Origin: Lysobacterales bacterium
GTDB taxonomy: Bacteria; Pseudomonadota; Gammaproteobacteria; Xanthomonadales; SZUA-5
DNA: 43,734 nucleotides
NCBI GenBank assembly: GCA_019187485.1
Contig: JABAQR010000010.1
Coordinates: 1-43,734 of the forward strand
Direction of reading: 5' to 3'
Part shown: positions 1-9,448 of the stretch, in pieces
Position numbering within the stretch: position 1 is the first letter of the stretch
Layout of the letters: every line of letters begins with the position of its first letter
The notes under the pieces: model-generated
Database searches by the model: none
Told to the model about the DNA's origin: nothing
What the model saw: only the letters and a program-made list of their open reading frames with translations
Translations under genes and position numbers: made by a program

Positions 1-152
1 AACCAGCGCGGCTGCGGGCGGCGCGCCGGGCGCAGCGCCGCGTGCGCGCGGGCGCGGATGCGGGCGTCGAGCTCGGCCGAGGGTTCCGCGCCTGGCGCTT
101 GCCGCAAGGCCGCGATCACCTGCTGTTCGAATGCTTCCTGGCGTCCGTTCAT
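1..152 (-). CDS. Partial CDS, putative sigma-factor partner (N-terminus only)
   Basis: The first 50 residues of a protein run off the left edge of the window. The reading starts MNGRQEAFEQQVIAALRQAP and continues in an Ala/Arg-rich stretch. Its ATG overlaps the TGA of the upstream ECF sigma factor in an ATGA arrangement, so the two are translationally coupled. Genes in this position are often anti-sigma factors or membrane proteins that control the sigma factor, but no diagnostic motif or membrane span lies in the visible part. The function is therefore inferred from position only. Confidence 0.6.
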   Translation of the reverse strand, partial: MNGRQEAFEQQVIAALRQAPGAEPSAELDARIRARAHAALRPARRPQPRW

Positions 153-709
153 GAGGCGCGCAATCCTTCGCGCAGCTTCGCGAGCGCGTAGCGCAGCCGC
201 GACTTGATGGTTTCCCTGCCGGTGCCGGTGTTCGCGGCGATCTCCTCCAGCGTCAGTTCGCCCTCGGCGCGCAGCAACAGCACCGATTTCTGCTCCGGCG
301 GCAGCGCCTCGACCAGGCTCGCGAGCCGCTGCATCTGCTCGGCGTTGTCGATCGCCCAGGCCGGATCGTCCGCGGCGGCGCCGGGAAAAGCCACCAGCAC
401 TTCGTCGGCATCCAGGCTGGGTCGGGTGCGCCGCAGGTGGTCGATCGCGAGGTGGTGGCCGATGCGGAACAGCCAGGCGGCGAAGCGCGCACTCGGCGCG
501 TAGCGCGCCCGCGCGTCGATCACGCGGCTCCAGGTTTCCTGGTAGAGCTCCTCAGCCACGGCCGCTTGTCCGGTCAGTCGTACCAGATAGCGCAACAAGC
601 GGACCCGGTAGCGGCCATACAGCGTGTCGAAAGCCGATGCTTCGCCGGCGGCATAGCGCAGCATCAGGTTTTCGTCGCTGTCGTTCTCGTCCACGGCGGC
701 GCGCAGCAT
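149..709 (-). CDS. RNA polymerase sigma factor, ECF (sigma-70) family
   Basis: A 186-residue ECF-type sigma factor. Region 2 is near residues 15-85, with a helix rich in Leu/Arg, the WSRVIDAR and FAAWLFRIGHHLAIDHLRR segments typical of sigma-2 promoter melting. Region 4 is near residues 125-180, with LPPEQKSVLLLR followed by the LEEIAANTGTGRETIKSRL helix-turn-helix that reads the -35 element. I chose the ATG giving MLRAAVDENDSD rather than an upstream in-frame codon, because the extra N-terminus is Arg-rich and unlike the family. It overlaps the next gene by 4 nt, so they form an operon. Target promoters cannot be read from the sequence. Confidence 0.9.
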   Translation of the reverse strand: MLRAAVDENDSDENLMLRYAAGEASAFDTLYGRYRVRLLRYLVRLTGQAAVAEELYQETWSRVIDARARYAPSARFAAWLFRIGHHLAIDHLRRTRPSLDADEVLVAFPGAAADDPAWAIDNAEQMQRLASLVEALPPEQKSVLLLRAEGELTLEEIAANTGTGRETIKSRLRYALAKLREGLRAS

Positions 710-822
710 CGGCTGGGCGCGACGATAGCGGAAGCGGCGCGGGAGTGTTCGTGTGCATGCCCGCTGCAACGCAGGCGGGGGCGGATCGGGGTTCGACGCG
801 CGCGGCTTGGCGGGACTGCGGC

Positions 823-1401
823 ATGTCGCTACCCTTGCGCGGGACCGGAAGGGGGTCGGAGTTGGACAGGATCATCGTGCACTTCATCAGCGGCGCGCGC
901 GCCGGGCACACCGAGGTCTATCCGGTGGCGCGCTTCGAGTCGCTGTACATCGGCCGCGATCCCGGCTGCGACGTGCGCGTGGACCCCGAACGCGAGCCCA
1001 TGGTCTCGCGCAGCCACGCGGTCGTCGAATGGCTGGACGACGAGGAAGGCCAGCGCAGCTACTTGCTGACCGACCTGCTCAGCAGCAACGGCAGCTACCT
1101 CAACGGTGAGCGCGTGCGCGGCACCGTCGAGATCCGCGACGGCGACCACGTGCGTCTCGGCGCCCAGGGTCCGGAATTCGTGTTCGGCATCGAGCGCGCC
1201 CAGCCCGATCAGCAGCCGGCGATCACGCAGTCGGTGCGCGTCGATCCGCACCTGCGCACGCCGCCGCCGCTGCCGCGCGCCCCGGTGGGCGCGGCGAGTG
1301 CAACGGGTGCAACCCGGCGTGGCTCCATCACGGGCTCACCGACCGCCATCCCGGATGCGGAGCAGGGCGGCGACCTGGGATCGGCGCTCGAGCGGCGCTG
1401 A
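823..1401 (+). CDS. FHA domain-containing protein
   Basis: A 192-residue cytoplasmic protein with one forkhead-associated domain near residues 30-110. Characteristic pieces are YIGRDPGCDVRVD (Gly-Arg of the first loop), VSRSHAVVEW (Ser-x-x-His) and DLLSSNGSYLNGERV (Asn-Gly loop). FHA domains bind phosphothreonine peptides, so this is a likely reader of Ser/Thr kinase output. The last 75 residues are Pro/Ala/Gly-rich and probably disordered. The ATG is used here, but a TTG at 862 with a purine-rich stretch 7 nt upstream would start the protein right at the first beta strand. The gene is divergent from the sigma factor and is not close to the kinase at 36.7 kb. Confidence 0.85.
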   Translation: MSLPLRGTGRGSELDRIIVHFISGARAGHTEVYPVARFESLYIGRDPGCDVRVDPEREPMVSRSHAVVEWLDDEEGQRSYLLTDLLSSNGSYLNGERVRGTVEIRDGDHVRLGAQGPEFVFGIERAQPDQQPAITQSVRVDPHLRTPPPLPRAPVGAASATGATRRGSITGSPTAIPDAEQGGDLGSALERR

Positions 1402-1481
1402 GGTCGGTTGGGCGACACCGGCCAGGGCCAGGCCGTCGTTCATCCAGGATCGCGGTCGGCGACCCGTCGCGACGGCGCCCG

Positions 1482-1904
1482 CTATACCGTTGGCGCCTGG
1501 CCGTCCGCGCGCCTATAGCTCGCGTAGGACTTCTCCTCGACCAGCGCCGATCCCAGGCGCGCGTTGAGTTCGCGCTTGAGACGGGCGCGCTCGTCGTTGG
1601 TGAAATAGACGGCGCGCGCGAGTTCGATGAACCCGGCGTCGAAAGTCCCGGCCTGTTCCTTGTCGCGGATGCGATCCTCGATGTCCCACAAGGCTCCGTT
1701 GACCTTGCGCAGGCCGGCCCAGAGATCGTCGATCGGTTGCGCGCGCGAGGCCGGATGCGCATGCCAGGCGGCGAGCAAGGCCTCCAGCTCCTTGCGCACG
1801 TTCGCGAGTTTGGCCGGATCGGCGATGCGCTCGGCCTTGATCTCGAGGATGCTGATCTTGTCGATCAGCTCGCCGCAGGACACCGGCGCCAGCAGTTCGT
1901 TCAT
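1482..1904 (-). CDS. DUF6165 family protein
   Basis: A 140-residue protein matching the DUF6165 pattern: an N-terminal MNELLAPVSCGELIDKISIL followed by EIKAERI, a central region near VNGALWDIEDRIRDKEQ, then YFTNDERARLKRELN. The family is predicted to be alpha-helical and cytoplasmic and often sits near surface-polysaccharide genes. Its biochemical role is not established as far as I know. It stands alone here between a plus-strand FHA gene and a minus-strand YdeI-like gene. The assignment rests on recognising the conserved N-terminus and the even spread of charged heptad-like residues. Confidence 0.8.
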   Translation of the reverse strand: MNELLAPVSCGELIDKISILEIKAERIADPAKLANVRKELEALLAAWHAHPASRAQPIDDLWAGLRKVNGALWDIEDRIRDKEQAGTFDAGFIELARAVYFTNDERARLKRELNARLGSALVEEKSYASYRRADGQAPTV

Positions 1905-1957
1905 GAGAGGCTCCGCGGAAAAGGCGCGGATGATACGGCGCGCCGCCCGCGACGGCG

Positions 1958-2560
1958 TCAGCGGTCCCGGTACTTCCAGTTACGCGACTTGCCTTTGGCC
2001 AGCCATTCGATGGTCTGTGCGAGGCGACGCTGGCGGGTCTCCGCTTTCTTCGCCTCGATGATCCACTCGACGTACTCGCGGCGGTGGCTCGGCGGGAGGG
2101 CGGCGAAGGTGGAGGCGGCGGCGGCGTGGCCGGCGAGCGCGGTGGCGAGATCCTCCGGCACCGTGTCGCTGGGCGGCTTGCGCATGGTCGAGACCCGCTT
2201 CGGCGCCTTCACGCCCGCGATGTCGAGCTCGATGGCCTTGCGCACCCAGGCGCCGATCTGGACATCGGGTGGCAGGTCGGAAAGCGCGCCAACGCGCCCG
2301 AACTGGCCCATCGCGTCGCCGGCGCCGACCTTGCCCAGCACCAGCTCGCCCATCCGGAAGCCGAAGGCACAGTGGCGCTTGAAGGCGGCCATGTGGCAGA
2401 GCACGCCCCGCCGCTCGAAATGCGGCACACCCCACTTGATGGTTTCGAATACGTCCTCGCAATGCGTGTGCACGAGCTCGCGCAGGTGGCGCAGGATCGG
2501 CTGCGCGAAAGGCTGTGCGGCCGCGATGTAGGCATCCACGCGAGGGTTGCGTTCGCCCAT
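1958..2560 (-). CDS. YdeI/OmdA-type protein with DUF1801 domain
   Basis: A 200-residue protein in two parts. Residues 1-120 resemble DUF1801, with RNPRVDAYIAAAQPFAQPIL, the ETIKWGVPHFERRG core and the FGF segment. The C-terminal 70 residues carry a YdeI/OmpD-associated-type helical region with AFAALPPSHRREYVEWI and AKKAETRQRRLAQTIEWLA. The family has been linked to resistance to cationic peptides in enterobacteria, but the molecular activity is not clear. The gene is monocistronic, with 54 nt to the DUF6165 gene on the same strand. The start ATG is the first codon that gives the conserved N-terminus. Confidence 0.85.
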   Translation of the reverse strand: MGERNPRVDAYIAAAQPFAQPILRHLRELVHTHCEDVFETIKWGVPHFERRGVLCHMAAFKRHCAFGFRMGELVLGKVGAGDAMGQFGRVGALSDLPPDVQIGAWVRKAIELDIAGVKAPKRVSTMRKPPSDTVPEDLATALAGHAAAASTFAALPPSHRREYVEWIIEAKKAETRQRRLAQTIEWLAKGKSRNWKYRDR

Positions 2561-2845
2561 GGCCAGGCTCCGGATGACGGTGGCAGCGCGATGCTACGTC
2601 AGCCGATGTCCGATGGTCGGCAGCCTCCCCGGGAGCCGCCGGCACGCCTGCCCGAAGGATCGTCCAACTGGCACACGTCGTACCTCGCCCCGCCGCATGC
2701 GGCAAGGGCACGCTGCCAGCCCGCCGAGACTGAGCGTGAGGATGTCGAGGCGGAAGGCGCCCGCGTCGCCGGCCGCGACCTTCGGCACTTGTCGCGCACG
2801 CCGCGCGCGGCAGACTCGCGCGCCTGCCCACGACGAGGTCCAGCC
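2561..2845. other. Intergenic region, no gene recognised
   Basis: A divergent spacer between the YdeI-like gene and the Tricorn gene. Open frames cross it but have no coding character. No convincing -35/-10 pair or terminator was seen. A GAGG ribosome-binding site lies at 2835-2838, seven bases before the Tricorn ATG. Confidence 0.6.
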
Positions 2846-5800
2846 ATGCAGCGCACCGCTCTCGCCCTCTTGCTGTTCGGCAACCTATCCGGCGCGCACG
2901 CAGCGCAGGCATGGTACCGCGAGCCCGCACTACGCGGGGACACCGTGGTGTTCGTCGCCGAGGGCGATCTGTGGTCGGTACCGGCAATGGGAGGGCGCGC
3001 GCGGCGGCTGAGCACACATCCGGCGCAGGAGCGACAGCCGGTGCTGTCGGCGGATGGCACGATGGTCGCCTTCGTCGCCAGCTACGACGGCATGAATGAG
3101 GTCTACCTGATGCCGGTGGCGGGTGGCCAGCCCCGCCAGATCAGCTTCGATGGCGGCAATCCGAGCCCACAGGCCTTCACGCCCACCGGCGAGCTGATCT
3201 ACGCCACCGACGCACTGGTGGGGCCGCCGACCTCGCGCGTGCTGCGTGTGGTCGATCCGGACAACGGCACCAGTCGCGACCTGCCGCTCGCCGACGCCAA
3301 CCAGGCGGCGTTGGACGCGTCCGGCAAGCGGCTGTGGTTCACCCGCTGGGGCCTGCATGTGAGCGGCGACAACGCGCTCGACTACCGTGGCGGTGCGATG
3401 GCGCAACTGTGGTGTTTCGAGCTCGACGGTGGCGCCGAGGCGACGCGCCTCGCATCCGACTGGAATGCCAACGTTTCCTGGCCGATGGTCTGGCAGGACC
3501 GGTTGGTCGTGCTCGCGGACGCCGATGGCCGGCCCAATCTGTACGCGCTTTCGGCCGACGGCAGCGAGCGCCACGCGCTCACGCGCCACGCCGATTTCGA
3601 CGTGCGCTGGCCCAGCCTGGATGGCGGGCGCATCGTCTACCAGCTCGGCGCCGATCTGCGTCTGCTCGATCTCGCCAGCGGCGAGGACCGCGCGATCCCG
3701 ATCGAACTCGTCTCCGACTTCGAGCAGCGCCAGCCGCGCTGGCTGAAATCGCCGCTGGACTACGCCGAGAGCGTGAGCCTGTCGCCGCAAGGCGATCAGG
3801 TGCTGCTGACGGCGCGCGGGCGGGTCGCACTGGCCAGCACCGGCAAGCGTCGCCGCGTCGATCTCGCCGCGCCGGCCGATGCGCGCCTGCGCGGTGCCAT
3901 CGCCAGCCACGACGGCCGGCGCGTCTACGTCCTGCAGGAACGCGCCGGCGACAGCGAGATTTGGTCGTATCCGGCCGACGGCAGCGGGCCCGGTGAGCGC
4001 CTGGTCGGCGACGGCGGCGCCCATCGCTGGCGCCTGCACGCCTCGCCGGATGGTCGCTGGTTGGTGCACGAGGACAAGCAGGGCCGCCTGCAGGCCTACG
4101 ATCTGGAGAAGCGCCTGAGTCGGCTGCTCGAACAGGCGCACCACGGACTCGACGACGCCTATGGTGGGATGGTGTTTTCCGCCGATGGAAAGTGGATCGC
4201 CTACGCGCGACCGGACAGCGCGCTCGACCGCCGGCAGATCGTGCTGCTGGAACTCGCCAGTGGCCGCGCGCAGGTGCTGACTTCGGATCGCTACGAGTCC
4301 TTCGCGCCCGCCTTCTCGCCCGACGGCCGATGGCTCTACTTCCTGTCCAGCCGGCATTTCGAGGCGACTCCCGGCGCGCCCTGGGGCGACCGCAACGTCG
4401 GACCGATGTTCGACCGCCGCGTGCGCATGTACGCCCTCGCATTGCAGCCCGGCACCCGCTTCCCCTACGCGCCCGGCGACGAACTCACGCCGGCGTCCGC
4501 CAAGGACGCCGCGAAGGCCGTCGCCGACGTGCCGGCCATCGTGACCGAGGGTCTGGTCGAACGCCTCTTCGAGCTGCCTGTCGATCCCGGCAATTACGAG
4601 GGCCTGGCGGCGCACGCCGAGCGCCTGTACCTGCTGCAACGCGACGCGAAACCCGGCAGCCAGCCACGTTTGCTGGTGCTGGCACTCGACGCCGAGGCGA
4701 AGCCGGAGACGCTGGCGGAGGGGGTGCTCGGCTTTGAACTGACGCCCGACCGCAAGCGCCTGATGCTGGTCAAGGCCAAGGGCGACAACGGCGGGATCGG
4801 CGAGATCCTGCTGCTGGACGCCGGCGCGAAACTGCCGGAGGCGCTCGATCCGATCCGCGTGCGTACCGGCGATTGGGCACTCGAGATCGACCCACCGTCC
4901 GAGTGGCGCGGAATGTTCTTCGATGCCTGGCGGATGCACCGCGAGTTCTCCTTCGACCCGACGATGCGTGGTCAGGACTGGCAGGCCGTGCGTGCGCGCT
5001 ACGAGCCGCTGCTACAACGTCTGGCCGACCGCGCCGACTTGAACGACCTGCTCGCGCAGATGATCGCCGAGCTCGGAGTTCTGCACTCGCAGGTGCGCGG
5101 CGCCGAGTTGCGTCGCGATGCCGATGCACCGCAGGCGTCCGCACTGGGCGCGCGCTTTACCGCCGACGCCAGCGGACTACGCGTCGATCACATCTTCCGC
5201 AGCGATCCGGAACTGCCGGGCGAACGCGCGCCGCTGGCGCAGCCCGGTGTCGACGTGCGCGTTGGCGATCGTCTGCTCGCGGTCAACGGTCGCGCGGTGC
5301 GCAGCTTCGCCGATCTGACGCGCGCGCTGCGGCAGCAGGCCGGCCAGCAGGTGCTGTTGACCGTGCAGCGCGGCACCGCACCTGCACATCGAAGCGTGGT
5401 GTTGCCGGTCAGTGCCGACCGCGAGGCGGCGCTGCGCTATGGCGACTGGGTCCAGGGACGCCGGGCCGCGGTCGAACGGGCCGGCGCGGGGCGCATCGGC
5501 TACCTGCACCTGCGCGCGATGGGACCCGCCGACATGGCTGGTTTCGTGCGCGAGTTGTACGCCCAGATCGACCGAGAGGGTTTGATCGTAGACGCCCGCC
5601 GCAACCGTGGCGGCAACATCGACTCCTGGGTGATCGATCGTCTGCTGCGACGTGCCTGGGCCTTCTGGCAAGCTCCCGGCACCTCGCCCGCCTGGAACCA
5701 GCAGCAGAGCTTCCGTGGCCATGTCGTGGTGCTCGCCGACCAGATGACGTATTCCGACGGCGAGACCTTCGCGGCCGGGGTCAAGGCGCTCGGTCTGGCA

Positions 5801-6099
5801 CCGGTGATCGGCATGCGCACCGCCGGCGCCGGGATCTGGCTGTCGGACCGCAATACACTCGCCGACCGCGGCCTCGCGCGCATCGCCGAGTTTGCCCAGT
5901 TCGACGCTCTGGGTCGCTGGCTGATCGAAGGACGCGGAGTGGCTCCGGACATCGAGATCGACAATCCTCCCTTCGCCACCGCCATGGGCGGCGATGCCCA
6001 GCTCGATGCCGCGATCACCTGGCTGCAACAGCGCATGCGCGAGCAGCCGCTGCGACAACCGCCGGCACAGCCACTGCCTCCGCGTGGAACGCCAGGACA

Positions 6100-6103
<4 letters not shown>
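2846..6103 (+). CDS. Exported Tricorn protease homolog (S41 family)
   Basis: A 1085-residue protein, the usual Tricorn length. A Sec signal peptide (MQRTALALLLFGNLSGAHA) places it in the periplasm. Two beta-propellers follow, with many repeats of the SADGTMVAF / SPDGRWLYF type through about residue 650, then the helical core, a PDZ domain (about 765-850, GVDVRVGDRLLAVNGRAV) and the S41 protease domain. Aligned by eye to Thermoplasma Tricorn, His747, Ser970 (in TYSDGE) and Glu1028 (in IEGRGVAPDIE) correspond to His746, Ser965 and Glu1023. The residue before the His is Leu746, where the archaeal enzyme has Ser745. The family degrades peptides. The gene's TAG overlaps the convergent pspF stop. 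Confidence 0.93.
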
Positions 6104-7158
<1,055 letters not shown>

Positions 7159-7192
7159 GCCTGCGCGCAGTGAGGTCGAGGATGCTGCGATT

Positions 7193-7612
7193 CTAAGCGT
7201 CGCCCGTCGCCACCCGTCGCACGACCTCCGGCAGGGGCACCGGACGACCATCGACCGGGCTCACCCACACGATGACGGTATGGCCATCCGCATACAGCGC
7301 GGAGTCATCGCCGGCGGCCGCGATGCGATGCGCGATCGTCAGGCTGCGGTTGCCGATGCGCTCGGTCAGCAGAGACACCCGCAGTGTTTCCGGATACTGG
7401 ATCGGCCGCCGGAAATTGACTGTGGCGGCGGCCAGGACCGGTTCGGAGAGCGGCGTCCGCCAGGGTTCCGGCAGGCGGTCGAACCACTCGATTCGTGCCT
7501 GCTCCAGGAAAGTGAGGAACACCGAGTTGTTGACGTGGTTGTAGGCGTCGAGATCGCGCCAGCGGAGCGGTACGTCGGTGCTGATCAGAAGCGTGCGACT
7601 TGCATCGGTCAT
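7193..7612 (-). CDS. Acyl-CoA thioesterase, 4HBT hotdog family
   Basis: A 139-residue single hotdog-fold protein. It shows the 4-hydroxybenzoyl-CoA thioesterase pattern: RWRDLDAYNHVNNSVFLTFL with the Asp and NHVNN catalytic segment, EQARIEWF, then NFRRPIQYPETLRV. Such enzymes hydrolyse fatty acyl-CoA thioesters in the cytoplasm. The exact acyl chain cannot be told from sequence. It lies 34 nt upstream of pspF on the same strand and may be co-transcribed with it. An imperfect palindrome sits just upstream, between it and the LPS operon. Confidence 0.9.
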   Translation of the reverse strand: MTDASRTLLISTDVPLRWRDLDAYNHVNNSVFLTFLEQARIEWFDRLPEPWRTPLSEPVLAAATVNFRRPIQYPETLRVSLLTERIGNRSLTIAHRIAAAGDDSALYADGHTVIVWVSPVDGRPVPLPEVVRRVATGDA

Positions 7613-7655
7613 GGCGTTCGAGTCGGTGGTTGGTGGTTGCTTGCCATTTGTGGGA

Positions 7656-7708
7656 CCAGGGAAGGTCTGAAGTGCGCCGTGCAAAGGTGCACTTTGGAGG
7701 TTCCCTGG
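7656..7708. repeat. Nested inverted repeat between lpxL-like gene and thioesterase
   Basis: Two symmetric pairs of arms, CCAGGGAA...TTCCCTGG (7656-7663 with 7701-7708) and AAGTGC...GCACTT (7670-7675 with 7689-7694). They are separated by equal 6-nt unpaired stretches on both sides and a 13-nt centre. It could be the 3' hairpin of the LPS operon transcript, though no U tract follows, or an operator for the thioesterase/pspF unit. The symmetry is read directly from the sequence and the role is inferred. Confidence 0.55.
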
Positions 7709-7770
7709 GCGCAACCCGCAGGATTGCGCGCATCTGTCGGGAACCGGCACCCGACGAGCCGGAGCCCGCT

Positions 7771-8715
7771 TCATCGTCGATGGCGTTCCTTCAACAACTC
7801 GCCCGCATAGACCATCGGTGCCCCGTCCGGGCGGGTCTTGAAGCGGCGGTGCGCCCACAGGTACTGCTCGGGCGCCTTGCGCACTTCGGCCTCGAGCAGC
7901 GCGATGATGCGCGCGGTGTCGGCGACCGGGTCGGCGCCGGGGAAGTTCGCGAGCGGCGGCTCGATGCGCATGTGGTAGCCGTGGCCTTCCGGTCTGCGCC
8001 TGATCCACACGCACAGCACCGGCGCACGCGACAGCCGCGCGATCCGGCTGGTCATCGTCAGGGTCGCCGCGGGCTGCCCGAAGAAGGGCACAAAAGCCAT
8101 GTGCAGGTTGAAGTTCTGGTCGGGTGCGTAGCCCACCGGATGGCCCTCGCGCAGCGAGCGCAGCAGCTCGCCCAGGTCCTTCTTCTCGAGCGTGCGCCCG
8201 CAGTAGCCGCGCCGGGCGCGGTCGATCACTGCCTCGACCGCGGCATCGTTGTTGCGCCGGACCATCTGGTGCATCGGCCGCCCGAGCGCCTCCGAGAGCA
8301 GGCGCCCGCCGAGTTCGATCATCGTGAAGTGGCTGTACAGGCAGAGCGCACCCTTGCCGCCGGCGAGCGCGCGCTGCAAGTGCTCCAGCCCCTCCACCTC
8401 GACGATGCCGCGGGTGACCCGCGGCGGCGCGAACCAGGTCAGCGCGGTCTCGAAGACGCTGACCGCGGTCGACCGCAGGTTGCGCGCGACCAGGCGCCGT
8501 TGCGCGCGCGCATCGAGTTCCGGGAAGCACAGCGCGATGTTTGCGGCGACGATCGCACGCCGGCTGCCGGCGAGCCAGGCGAGCGGCCACGCCAGGGTCC
8601 ACGCGATGCGCATCTGTACGCGATACGGCAGCCGCGCGTACAGCCGCGCGCACGCGAACAGCAGGCGCCAGCGCCAGCGCAGTCGCTCAGCGGCGATGTC
8701 GGCGTCGGACTTCAT
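7771..8715 (-). CDS. Lipid A biosynthesis lauroyl-type acyltransferase (LpxL/HtrB family)
   Basis: A 314-residue inner-membrane-associated acyltransferase that would add a secondary acyl chain to the lipid A precursor. Visible features are an N-terminal hydrophobic anchor (about residues 35-52, AWTLAWPLAWLAG), NIALCFPELD, the H-x4-E catalytic motif His129-Glu134 (HFTMIE), the PDQNFNLHMAFVPFFGQPA substrate region and a C-terminal EQYLWAHRRFKTRPDG. It is the last gene of the LPS operon and overlaps the GT2 gene by 29 nt. Which acyl chain or position is used (LpxL or LpxM role) is not decidable from sequence, so no symbol is given. Confidence 0.9.
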   Translation of the reverse strand: MKSDADIAAERLRWRWRLLFACARLYARLPYRVQMRIAWTLAWPLAWLAGSRRAIVAANIALCFPELDARAQRRLVARNLRSTAVSVFETALTWFAPPRVTRGIVEVEGLEHLQRALAGGKGALCLYSHFTMIELGGRLLSEALGRPMHQMVRRNNDAAVEAVIDRARRGYCGRTLEKKDLGELLRSLREGHPVGYAPDQNFNLHMAFVPFFGQPAATLTMTSRIARLSRAPVLCVWIRRRPEGHGYHMRIEPPLANFPGADPVADTARIIALLEAEVRKAPEQYLWAHRRFKTRPDGAPMVYAGELLKERHRR

Positions 8716-9448
8716 GCAGCTTGGCGTACTTCAGGAACACGTAGAAGGCGCCGACCACGCTCTGCACGAAGCCGGCGCTGCCGTCCAGGAACTGGCGCTT
8801 GAACAGATACTGGCGCAGGAAGAACCACGGCGGGTAGACGATCGCGCGCAGCAGCGGCAGGCGCGCGCCGGCGGCGAGCTTGTCGGCAACCAGGCCGCTC
8901 GAATAGGCGTTGACCTTCGCGACCTTGGTGGCGATGTCCGGCTCGCCGTCGTGGTGGAAGGCGCAGCGCAGGGTCGCGGTCGGGCCGTCCACTTCAGGCG
9001 CCGCGTGCACGGCCGATGCGCTCATGCGAAAACGCGCGCGATCGACGATGCGCAGGAAGGTGTTGAGGCGCGCCCAGCGATGCTGGTACTGCCAGAAGAT
9101 CAGCTCTCGCCGCGGGATCCGCCAGCCGGCAAGGCTGGGTGCGCTGGCCATCAGCGCCACGATCTCGGCCTGGCAGTCGTCCGGCAGCCACTCGTCCGCG
9201 TCCAGCAGCAGCGCGTAGCGATGCGTCGCCTGTTCGATCGCCCATTGCTTCTGCGGCCCGTAGCCGGTGAAGGGTTTGTGCAGGATGCGGCAGCCGTGCG
9301 CGGCGGCGATCGCGAGCGTGTCGTCGCTGCTGCCCGAATCGACCAGCAGGCGCTCGTCGGCGAAGGTCACGCTGGCCAGGCAGCGCTCCAGCGTCGCCGC
9401 GTTGTTCAGCGTGGTCACGACCACCGACAGTGGCTCACGCGCGTTCAT
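8687..9448 (-). CDS. Glycosyltransferase family 2 (WaaE/KdtX-like)
   Basis: A 253-residue GT-A fold transferase. The N-terminus has LSVVVTTLNNAATLERCL and LLVDSGSSDDTLAIA, with the DXD-type metal site in LLLDADEWLPDD. A mid region with SASAVHAAPEVDGPTATLRC and the C-terminal LRAIVYPPWFFLRQYLFKRQ helix follow. This pattern resembles LPS-core beta-glucosyltransferases of the WaaE/KdtX kind. It probably adds a sugar to the inner core on the cytoplasmic face. Its ATG overlaps the stop of the O-antigen ligase gene (ATGA). Confidence 0.88.
   Translation of the reverse strand: MNAREPLSVVVTTLNNAATLERCLASVTFADERLLVDSGSSDDTLAIAAAHGCRILHKPFTGYGPQKQWAIEQATHRYALLLDADEWLPDDCQAEIVALMASAPSLAGWRIPRRELIFWQYQHRWARLNTFLRIVDRARFRMSASAVHAAPEVDGPTATLRCAFHHDGEPDIATKVAKVNAYSSGLVADKLAAGARLPLLRAIVYPPWFFLRQYLFKRQFLDGSAGFVQSVVGAFYVFLKYAKLHEVRRRHRR

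Noticed and set aside
2930..4939. A long open frame on the minus strand opposite the Tricorn gene
   Set aside because: High GC removes stop codons from antisense frames. The plus frame has clear family motifs and codon bias, and the antisense protein has none.
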